This document shows, piece by piece, positions 1-4,957 of a stretch of 5,999 nucleotides of DNA. The first letter of the stretch is position 1; every line of letters starts with the position of its first letter. Origin of the DNA: Verrucomicrobiota bacterium (GTDB lineage Bacteria; Verrucomicrobiota; Kiritimatiellia; Kiritimatiellales; Tichowtungiaceae); NCBI GenBank assembly GCA_030619095.1, contig JAUXCB010000103.1, forward strand, positions 1-5,999, read 5' to 3'. A program made the translations under genes and the position numbers. A model generated the notes under the pieces. The model ran no database searches. It was not told the DNA's origin and saw only the letters and a list, made by a program, of their open reading frames with translations.

Positions 1-1
1 G

Positions 2-79
2 GCCTATGTCCGGCGCGATCATGAGATCACCGGTTCCGATGTTCAACATGCCATCGAAGAGATGGCCTCGGTTATTTAG
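2..79 (+). CDS. 3' end of an upstream gene, possibly a GspA/ExeA-type AAA ATPase (partial)
   Basis: An open frame enters from the left edge and ends at TAG 77-79. Its last 25 residues include RRDHEITGSDVQHAIEEM, a charged helical tail. It is followed after 18 nt by a GspB-like gene with its own strong ribosome binding site, so the two are probably co-transcribed. In secretion and pilus loci, GspB-like proteins are often encoded next to the AAA ATPase GspA/ExeA (MshM-like), and this tail would fit the helical C-terminal part of such an ATPase. That assignment rests on the neighbour and general character only; no Walker motif or other diagnostic region is inside the window. I am fairly confident that this is a real gene end and unsure of the function. 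Confidence 0.5.
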   Translation, partial: AYVRRDHEITGSDVQHAIEEMASVI

Positions 80-97
80 AGAGGAGAAGGTGATTCT

Positions 98-598
98 ATG
101 AGCTTGATCCAAGACGCATTAAAACGGAAACGCGAAGAAGAAGCCCTTCTCCCGCCGAAGGAAACAACACCGGAACCCGCGCCCATCGCCGAGCCGAAAT
201 TCCCCTTGACCGAAAAGGCTCCGAAGCCACCCTCCAATCGGATCCCGCTCCTTCTGATCGCCCTGATCGTACTGCTCCTGGTCGGCCTCGGACTTAGAAA
301 ACTATGGCAGACACCATCGAAACCCATCGCACCGAAACCGCTGCCTACTATCGGGGTTGAAAACCCGGTCGAACCCCCTGAGCCCCCTCCGCCCCCCGTA
401 GAGCCCGCCGACAACTGGCCGGACCTTCAGCTCACAGGCTTCGCATCCGCCGGGGGTCGACAGAGGGTTGTCATTAATGGAAAAATGCTTTCCGTCGGGC
501 AGCATATTGCGGCGGTCCGGGTGGTAGAAATCGGTGACGGGCAGGTCGTGATTGAATATCGGGATGAGCAGCGAACGCTCTACGCCAATGACCCGTAG
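98..598 (+). CDS. GspB-like single-pass membrane protein (type II secretion / pilus accessory)
   Basis: This 166-residue protein has the GspB/PulB-type layout. It starts with a short cytoplasmic MSLIQDALKRKREEE segment typical of these proteins, followed by a Pro/Glu/Lys-rich linker. One membrane helix spans about residues 49-65 (IPLLLIALIVLLLVGLG). A periplasmic proline-rich stretch follows at about 72-103, with a PPEPPPPP run. A small C-terminal domain at about 107-162 contains LTGFASAGGRQRVVINGKML and VGQ, resembling the T2SS GspB C-terminal domain, which in known systems helps GspA assemble the secretin or link it to the inner membrane. The start is well supported: AGGAGAAGG at 82-90 lies 7 nt before ATG 98. 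It follows a partial gene that may encode the ATPase partner. No secretin or pilin genes are visible, so secretion versus pilus function cannot be separated. The family call is good; the exact role is inferred. Confidence 0.75.
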   Translation: MSLIQDALKRKREEEALLPPKETTPEPAPIAEPKFPLTEKAPKPPSNRIPLLLIALIVLLLVGLGLRKLWQTPSKPIAPKPLPTIGVENPVEPPEPPPPPVEPADNWPDLQLTGFASAGGRQRVVINGKMLSVGQHIAAVRVVEIGDGQVVIEYRDEQRTLYANDP

Positions 599-655
599 AA
601 ATTACGTTTCGGCTTACTGATTTTTACCCCACCCCGGTTTAGTTCGCCGCCCCCC
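599..655. other. convergent intergenic gap, no clear terminator
   Basis: The 57 nt between the converging gspB-like gene and the aspartate kinase gene contain C-rich tracts (ACCCCACCCCGG near 626-637, CCCCCC near 651-655) and a short T run at 620-625. I see no hairpin followed by a T tract on either strand, so no intrinsic terminator can be placed here. Confidence 0.5.
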
Positions 656-2005
656 TTAGCCAAAATAGGATTTTCCGAGGGCCTGAATAGATTTTTTACG
701 ATCCTTTTCTTTAACCGCAAACATAATGCTGATTTCGGAGGCACCCATATTGATCATTTCAATATTAACCCCGGCATTGCCAAGAGCTGTGGTGGCCTGG
801 GCTGCGTTGCCGAGAACAAAGTGCATGCCTTCGCCTACGAGCATGAGCAGTGCGAGTCCGTGCTCGATGTCCACAAAATCCGGTGCGAGTTCGGCATGAA
901 TCCGCTCCACAATCAGCGACTCCTTTTCGGCACAGAGTTCGGATGATTTCAGAATAATGGAGATGCTGTCGATGCCGGACGGGGTGTGCTCGTAAGGGAC
1001 ACCTTCCTCTTCCAGAATCTGGAGGAGGCGGCGACCAAAACCGACCTCACGGTTCATCATGTATTTGTTAATGGAAATGGAGCAAAAGCCATCGGAACTG
1101 GCAATGCCGGAGACCACTTGGGTGCCCACCTCACGTGTCAATGTGACCCGTGTTCCGGGTGCCTCAGGGCGGTTGGTGTTCTTGATACAAATCGGGATTT
1201 CGGCATGGACGGCGGGAAGGATCGCTTCATCGTGGAATACCCCGAACCCGGCATAGGAAAGCTCACGCATTTCGCGATAGGTCATTCGTTCAATGGCCGG
1301 AGCATTCGGCACCAGGCGCGGATCCATGGCATAGACGGAATCGACATCGGTAAAGTTTTCGTAGACATCCGCCTTGACGGCCGCCGCGAGAATGGCTCCG
1401 GTGATGTCGCTCCCCCCCCGCGGGAAGGTGGCGACCTCACCCGCTTTAGTGACGCCAAAGAAGCCGGGAAAAACGATCACTTTGTCCATCTCCCGGAGTG
1501 CGGCCAACGTGGCGAACGATTCGGGCAGAATCTCGGCGTTTCCAAATTCATCGCTGAGCAACATACCCGCCTCTCCGGGATGGAGATAGACTGCGGGGAT
1601 GCCGGCATGGATGAATGCCTCGGTAATGACCTTTGCGTTGTTGTCTTCCCCGGAGGCTTTCATAGAGTCCATGAACTGTTCATTAATGGCTCCGCGATCA
1701 AGAATACGCCCACGCAAATCCTCCTCAATGGTCGCGACAATCGCTTCCGACAGGCCGAGACCGCGCTGAATTTCAGCATAGCGTTCGACGACCGCGGCAA
1801 ACGCGGCTTCATAATCGTTTCCGGCCAGCACCTCTCCAGCGAGCTCAATCAGCAAATCGGTTACTTTGGTATCTTTTTTGAACCGCTTTCCCGGTGCGGA
1901 AACCACCACAATGCGGCGGTCGGAATCCGACGAGACAATACGAATGATCTTCGAAATCTGCTCCGCATTCGCAACGGAGGAACCCCCAAATTTTACAACT
2001 TTCAT
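656..2005 (-). CDS. lysC: aspartate kinase, monofunctional, two ACT domains (AK III / YclM-like)
   Basis: This enzyme phosphorylates L-aspartate with ATP, the entry step to lysine, methionine and threonine. Its 449 residues match the length of monofunctional class III enzymes. The kinase domain opens with MKVVKFGGSS (1-10) and VVVSAPGK (33-40). It has MKASGEDNNAKV (115-126) around the substrate site and FPRGGSDITGAI (194-205), followed by NFTDVDSVYAMDPR (217-230) in the nucleotide region and YAGFGVFHDEA (251-261). Two C-terminal ACT domains follow, roughly 295-375 and 383-449, the second with GVNIEMINMGASEISIMFAV. These normally bind feedback inhibitors (lysine, or lysine plus threonine); which one cannot be read from sequence alone. 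ATG 2005 is preceded by AAGGTG five nt upstream, and the gene starts 20 nt after the hom stop, so it is the second gene of a hom-lysC unit. The N-terminus most resembles Bacillus YclM-type kinases. The symbol is used in the general sense of aspartokinase. Confidence 0.95.
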   Translation of the reverse strand: MKVVKFGGSSVANAEQISKIIRIVSSDSDRRIVVVSAPGKRFKKDTKVTDLLIELAGEVLAGNDYEAAFAAVVERYAEIQRGLGLSEAIVATIEEDLRGRILDRGAINEQFMDSMKASGEDNNAKVITEAFIHAGIPAVYLHPGEAGMLLSDEFGNAEILPESFATLAALREMDKVIVFPGFFGVTKAGEVATFPRGGSDITGAILAAAVKADVYENFTDVDSVYAMDPRLVPNAPAIERMTYREMRELSYAGFGVFHDEAILPAVHAEIPICIKNTNRPEAPGTRVTLTREVGTQVVSGIASSDGFCSISINKYMMNREVGFGRRLLQILEEEGVPYEHTPSGIDSISIILKSSELCAEKESLIVERIHAELAPDFVDIEHGLALLMLVGEGMHFVLGNAAQATTALGNAGVNIEMINMGASEISIMFAVKEKDRKKSIQALGKSYFG

Positions 2006-2025
2006 TTCAACACCTTTTTTTGCCG
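2006..2025 (-). promoter_or_regulatory. ribosome binding site of the aspartate kinase gene
   Basis: Read on the minus strand, the 20-nt gap after the hom TAG is a CGGC, a run of seven A, GGTG, then TTGAA before ATG. The AAGGTG core at 2016-2011 with 5-nt spacing is a usable Shine-Dalgarno sequence. The gap leaves no room for a separate promoter or terminator, which supports co-transcription. Confidence 0.65.
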
Positions 2026-3270
2026 CTACGGAACGTCCTCAATGCGCAGGCGAACGGCATCGCCTAGCTCGGCGGCGGCCGATACAAACGCCGCCTCCCG
2101 GGCCGGTTGTGTCAGAATGACCGAAATGGATTCCTCCACCGAGGCAATTCCAATCCCCTGCGTCGCGAGAACGTCCTGCGCCGCCGCCAGATCGCCCTGC
2201 GGCAGGCGGATATAGCACCGCTTCTCGATCTCTTCGGCGGCGCAGTATTCCAATGTATCCCTCTGCAACATCATCGTGATTCCCACGGGGGAACCCACCC
2301 CGTGCAGCCGGTCGACCGCAGCCTCCATGATATCGCCGATGACCGCGCTGGCGGTCGGCAGGCGTCCTGCCCCGCGACCGTAGTACATGGTGTCGCCAAC
2401 GATATCGCCTTTAACGAACACCGCATTGAACGAGTCATTGACCAATGCAATCATATGCGTTTTTGGAACCAGCGCCGGCTCCACCGAAAGCTCTATCTTT
2501 CCAGCACCCTCTTTAATAATGGAGAGTAACTTTATGCGGTAACCGAGTGCATCGGCATTGGCAATTTCCTCGCCGGACAGACCGCGAATGCCTGTTGAGG
2601 CAACAACCGACATCGGAACCGGTGCGCCGTAGGCCATCGAGGCGAGAATCACCGTTTTATGCGCGGTGTCAATTCCGTCGATATCGAGATCGGGCGGCGT
2701 CTCGGCATAGCCGAGCTTTTGGGCATCGGCAAGGATCTCATCGAACGGAAGACCTTCGCGCTCCATGCGCGTCAGGATATAATTACAGGTTCCGTTTAAA
2801 ATCCCGTACATGCACTGAATCCGGTTGCCGACCAGCCCGTCGCGCAATGCGCGCAACACAGGAATCCCGCCTGCAACGCTCGCCTCGAAATAAAGGCCCG
2901 CACCGCTCTTGACAGACGCTTCGAACAGCTCACGACCCGCTTCGGCCAGTAACGCCTTATTGGCGGTCACCACCGGCTTGCCATTTCTGAGTGCACGCAA
3001 CACAAACTCTTTTGCAACGGTCACGCCACCAACCAGTTCGACGATTACGTCGATGTCCGAGTCATTGATCACCGACAGCGCGTCGGTCGTCAGCAATGAG
3101 GCATCCACCTCCACGCCGCGGTCGCTCTCAATGTCCAGATCGGCGATTTTTCCAATGATTGGAAGAATGCCGCTGCGCTGGGCCATCAGCTCCCCGTTCT
3201 TGAGGATGCCCTCCACCACACCGGCACCGACCGTGCCAAATCCGAGAATTCCTATCTTCACTTCTTTCAT
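2026..3270 (-). CDS. hom: homoserine dehydrogenase
   Basis: This enzyme reduces L-aspartate semialdehyde to L-homoserine with NAD(P)H, the branch toward methionine and threonine. The 414-residue protein begins with a Rossmann fold, GILGFGTVGAGV (7-18, GxGxxG at 10-15). VTANKALLAE follows at 101-110, with Lys105 in the conserved cofactor/substrate position. The substrate domain has GGIPVLRALRDG (134-145), NGTCNYILTRM (159-169), GYAE (187-190), and DGIDTAHK (198-205), where Asp201 and Lys205 align with the catalytic Asp and Lys of the family. The remainder, about 350-414, is a shortened ACT-like regulatory domain. I place the start at ATG 3270 because homology begins there; the frame stays open to ATG 3438, but the extra 56 residues do not resemble the family and would overlap the divergent promoter region. 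The gene lies just upstream of aspartate kinase on the same strand. No thrB or thrC is visible nearby. Confidence 0.95.
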   Translation of the reverse strand: MKEVKIGILGFGTVGAGVVEGILKNGELMAQRSGILPIIGKIADLDIESDRGVEVDASLLTTDALSVINDSDIDVIVELVGGVTVAKEFVLRALRNGKPVVTANKALLAEAGRELFEASVKSGAGLYFEASVAGGIPVLRALRDGLVGNRIQCMYGILNGTCNYILTRMEREGLPFDEILADAQKLGYAETPPDLDIDGIDTAHKTVILASMAYGAPVPMSVVASTGIRGLSGEEIANADALGYRIKLLSIIKEGAGKIELSVEPALVPKTHMIALVNDSFNAVFVKGDIVGDTMYYGRGAGRLPTASAVIGDIMEAAVDRLHGVGSPVGITMMLQRDTLEYCAAEEIEKRCYIRLPQGDLAAAQDVLATQGIGIASVEESISVILTQPAREAAFVSAAAELGDAVRLRIEDVP

Positions 3271-3275
3271 AACTC

Positions 3276-3286
3276 GCCCTTCGGGC
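3276..3286. promoter_or_regulatory. small hairpin overlapping the hom translation start region
   Basis: On the minus strand GCCC-GAA-GGGC forms a 4-bp stem that ends 5 nt before the hom ATG. The only purine-rich Shine-Dalgarno candidate (AAGGGCGAG) is partly in the 3' arm. The hairpin may partly hide the ribosome binding site, or may simply be the end of the adjacent repeat. The dyad is seen directly; the effect is inferred. Confidence 0.35.
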
Positions 3287-3288
3287 AG

Positions 3289-3309
3289 GCTTGAGACTTT
3301 AGACTTGAG
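3289..3309. repeat. three tandem degenerate 7-mers (RCTTKAG)
   Basis: GCTTGAG, ACTTTAG and ACTTGAG follow one another without gaps (3289-3295, 3296-3302, 3303-3309). The array lies 19 bp upstream of the hom start codon, next to the small GCCC/GGGC hairpin. It has the look of a short intergenic repeat rather than coding sequence. Its copy number elsewhere in the genome cannot be seen from this window. Confidence 0.5.
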
Positions 3310-3426
3310 GCTGTTAGGAAGAAGATAAACCCTCCAAACCTCTAAGGTCCAAGGCCCAATGCCTTTAAATTGAGCCGCAAACTTTACCCCAAAGGTGTTT
3401 CGACTCAAGACGAAAGCCGTATTTGG

Positions 3427-3457
3427 TTGAAAAATCATCCGGGAATCTATACATAAT
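3427..3457 (+). promoter_or_regulatory. candidate sigma70-like promoter for the secreted-protein gene
   Basis: TTGAAA at 3427-3432 is a good -35 match. The AT-rich TATACATAAT at 3448-3457 offers two -10 readings: TATACA with 15-nt spacing or CATAAT with 19-nt spacing. Neither has the ideal 17 nt, so the call is tentative. Transcription would start near 3460-3465 and give a leader of about 80 nt before ATG 3543. Confidence 0.4.
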
Positions 3458-3490
3458 GCAGTGAACGGAACGGGATTTCTATGGGGGAGA

Positions 3491-3506
3491 TTCCGGGGAT
3501 CCGGAA
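3491..3506. promoter_or_regulatory. perfect dyad TTCCGG-N4-CCGGAA in the 5' leader
   Basis: TTCCGG (3491-3496) and CCGGAA (3501-3506) are exact inverted repeats separated by GGAT. It lies between the candidate promoter and the start of the secreted-protein gene, so it could be an operator or a small leader hairpin. A second, shorter dyad, CTTCA-TG-TGAAG, follows at 3515-3526 just before the Shine-Dalgarno. The symmetry is seen directly; a regulatory role is inferred. Confidence 0.35.
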
Positions 3507-3542
3507 GGGCATCACTTCATGTGAAGAACAAGGAGACACGAG

Positions 3543-4211
3543 ATGAAACGCATACTGATTACAGCCATCGCTACGCTGCTCTTTTCAGCAGCCATCGCTG
3601 AGGAGATGGGCATTCCTGAACGGATGGCGAACAAAGCGGTCCGCGGAGCTGTCGATCTGGTAACCGGGATCGTTGAGCTGCCCATGCAGATTGTTAAGGG
3701 CTACCAAAACGGATTCGGTCCGATTAAAAACGAAAAGGCCTCCACCGCGGTGGGCACCGTGCTGGGATTCTTCCGCGGTCTCGGGCATACCGCCGGTCGC
3801 ATCACGCACGGCGGCCGCGAGCTGTTCTGCTTCTGGGGTGCAGACCAGGCAACCAACGAAGGGATCGGTGTGCCGTTCGATGCGGAACGCTCTTGGGAAA
3901 AGGGAGAGCAGTACAGCCTGTTTAAACCGACCCTTAAGGAAGGAGTCACCCCGATCGGCCGCAAGCTGACGCTGGGGCTGGCGAACACCTTCACGGGCAT
4001 TGTGGAAGTTCCAATGCAGATCATCAACGCGAAGGAAAACGACACCAGTGCTCTCACGGGCGCCGGCAAGGGAATCTACTACTTTGTCAGCCGCTCAATC
4101 TACGGGGCCACCGATGTGTTTACCTTGTTCTTCATGGTTCCCAACCAGGAAGAAACCTACGGCTATCCCTACACAGCCCTCTACCCGTGGAGCAAAGCCA
4201 ACAAAAAATAA
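3543..4211 (+). CDS. secreted protein with two tandem TIGR04073-like (exosortase-associated) domains
   Basis: This 222-residue protein begins with a clear signal peptide: MKR, a hydrophobic stretch to about residue 18, and an AIA|EE cleavage site after Ala19. The mature part contains two related domains. The first, about 28-115, has VDLVTGIVELPMQIVKG, then a Gly-rich helix near 70-90. The second, about 137-216, has GLANTFTGIVEVPMQIINA, a Gly-rich helix near 170-190 and YPYTALYPW at the end. The TGIVE(L/V)PMQI cores at 41-50 and 151-160 match at 9 of 10 positions. The pattern resembles the TIGR04073 family, found alongside exosortase sorting systems in Verrucomicrobia and Lentisphaerae; its biochemical function is unknown. 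Those proteins normally hold one domain. ATG 3543 follows AAGGAG (3530-3535) with 7-nt spacing. The gene stands alone, diverging from hom and converging on rnhA. Envelope location is predicted; family membership is from memory of its motif. Confidence 0.75.
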   Translation: MKRILITAIATLLFSAAIAEEMGIPERMANKAVRGAVDLVTGIVELPMQIVKGYQNGFGPIKNEKASTAVGTVLGFFRGLGHTAGRITHGGRELFCFWGADQATNEGIGVPFDAERSWEKGEQYSLFKPTLKEGVTPIGRKLTLGLANTFTGIVEVPMQIINAKENDTSALTGAGKGIYYFVSRSIYGATDVFTLFFMVPNQEETYGYPYTALYPWSKANKK

Positions 4212-4227
4212 GCATCCGGCCCAACAG

Positions 4228-4265
4228 CGCAGAGTCGCAGAGAACGCCAAGTTCGCGCCTCTGCG
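4228..4265. repeat. CGCAGAG/CTCTGCG palindromic intergenic repeat
   Basis: CGCAGAG at 4228-4234 is repeated directly at 4236-4242. It is matched by its exact complement CTCTGCG at 4259-4265. An inner GAAC (4242-4245) pairs with GTTC (4251-4254). The element fills most of the 67-nt gap between the converging secreted-protein and rnhA genes and touches neither reading frame. Similar CGCAGAG-rich palindromes occur in intergenic DNA of several bacterial groups. There is no T tract on either side, so it is not a standard intrinsic terminator, though it could slow converging transcription. Confidence 0.6.
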
Positions 4266-4278
4266 TGGAATGGTTCTG

Positions 4279-4788
4279 TTACGCCTGTCCGAAAAGGTCG
4301 CCTTCGGGAAAAGACTGCTCCGGCGTTTCAAAGGCGAGGTCGGCGGGCAGCTCTTTTTGTTCCGAGGCCGCCACGGCCAGCTCGTCGCAGCGCTCGTTTT
4401 CGGGATGGCCGCTATGCCCTTTCACCCATTTAAAGCGTACCGAGTGCTTTTCGCACAGATCCAGAAGATCTTTCCAAAGGTCAGAGTTTTTTGCCGTTTT
4501 GGACGGAGAAAGTTTCCAATGGTTGGCACGCCAGCGTTTGGCCCACCCTTTTTCAATGGCATTCACCACATAGGTTGAATCGCTGGTCAGCACCACTTTG
4601 CACGGGCGCTTCAGCAAGCGCAGCCCCTCGATACAGGCCAGCAGCTCCATCCGGTTGTTGGTTGTCTTGCGAAACCCGCCGGAAAGCTCTTTGCGGTGCC
4701 CGCCCGACAAAAGGACCGCGCCGTAGCCGCCGGGCCCGGGGTTCCCCTTGCACGCGCCATCGGTATACAGCTCAACAGATTCAGTCAT
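4279..4788 (-). CDS. rnhA: ribonuclease HI
   Basis: Ribonuclease HI cuts the RNA strand of RNA-DNA hybrids, removing R-loops and primers in the cytoplasm. The 169-residue protein carries every catalytic residue of the Escherichia coli type: Asp10 in YTDGACKGNPGPGGYG, Glu48 in TTNNRMELLA, Asp70 in LTSDSTYVV, and Asp135 in NERCDELA. His125 sits in KWVKGHSGHPEN. The basic KGWAKRWRANHW segment (about 80-91) is the hybrid-binding region found in the E. coli type. It is slightly longer than the usual 155 residues because of an acidic C-terminal tail ending DLFGQA. I choose ATG 4788; a GTG three codons earlier is also in frame but falls inside the flanking repeat. It follows the CvfB-like gene on the same strand after 169 nt, most of which is repeat, and its upstream bases are repeat-derived. 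Confidence 0.97.
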   Translation of the reverse strand: MTESVELYTDGACKGNPGPGGYGAVLLSGGHRKELSGGFRKTTNNRMELLACIEGLRLLKRPCKVVLTSDSTYVVNAIEKGWAKRWRANHWKLSPSKTAKNSDLWKDLLDLCEKHSVRFKWVKGHSGHPENERCDELAVAASEQKELPADLAFETPEQSFPEGDLFGQA

Positions 4789-4790
4789 AA

Positions 4791-4934
4791 AACCCACCCC
4801 GGCCTGTCGGCCACCCCTCCTTGGGAGGGGATTATTACCCTGTGATATTTTATTCCCCTCCTTGGGAGGGGATTATTACCCTGTGATATTTTATTCCCCT
4901 CCTTGGGAGGGGTGCGCGAAGCGCGGGGTGGGTT
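4791..4934. repeat. 144-bp nested palindromic repeat with expanded central hairpin
   Basis: The element is bounded by perfect 11-bp inverted ends, AACCCACCCCG (4791-4801) and CGGGGTGGGTT (4924-4934). Inside are side hairpins GGCC-TGTC-GGCC (4801-4812) and GCGC-GAA-GCGC (4914-4924). The centre holds three copies of CCCCTCC-TTG-GGAGGGG. With only one central copy it would be a 62-bp cloverleaf-like palindrome. No open transposase and no obvious target-site duplication is present, so a REP- or MITE-like non-autonomous repeat is the best description. It occupies most of the 169-nt gap between the CvfB-like gene and rnhA and ends 2 nt before the rnhA ATG. Confidence 0.8.
4814..4912. repeat. 41-bp tandem repeat, 2.4 copies
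   Basis: Two identical 41-bp units (4814-4854, 4855-4895) and a 17-bp partial third (4896-4912) follow head to tail. Each unit is a 17-nt hairpin, CCCCTCCTTGGGAGGGG, plus a 24-nt AT-rich spacer beginning ATTATTACCCTGTG and ending TTTTATT. I see no mismatch between copies, which suggests recent expansion by slippage or unequal recombination. Confidence 0.9.
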
Positions 4935-4957
4935 CTCCCTGTCGCACATACGGCATT

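Noticed and set aside
626..637. ACCCCACCCCGG near the lysC end, similar to the repeat end at 4791-4802
   Set aside because: Only about ten C-rich bases match, and there is no partner arm or side hairpin, so chance similarity is the simpler explanation.
986..2215. A 409-codon plus-strand open frame opposite aspartate kinase and the end of hom
   Set aside because: It is fully antisense to two genes with clear catalytic motifs, crosses their junction, and its translation has no recognisable domain. Long antisense frames are expected from codon bias in GC-rich genes.
3340..3375. TTGGAC-17 nt-TTTATC on the minus strand as a hom promoter (-35 near the upstream end, -10 lying downstream toward hom)
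   Set aside because: The -10 candidate matches only three of six consensus positions and lacks the key final T, so I did not annotate it.
3271..3438. A 56-codon N-terminal extension of hom starting at ATG 3438
   Set aside because: The family's Rossmann motif starts directly after ATG 3270. The extension translates repeat-like intergenic DNA, has no family resemblance and would overlap the divergent promoter region.
4187..4578. Plus-strand frames opposite rnhA
   Set aside because: They are antisense to a gene with a complete catalytic set and begin inside the end of the secreted-protein gene in the wrong frame.
4814..4912. Hairpin repeats separated by spacers, suggesting a tiny CRISPR array
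   Set aside because: The 24-nt spacers are identical to each other, so this is a simple 41-bp tandem repeat, and no cas gene is near.
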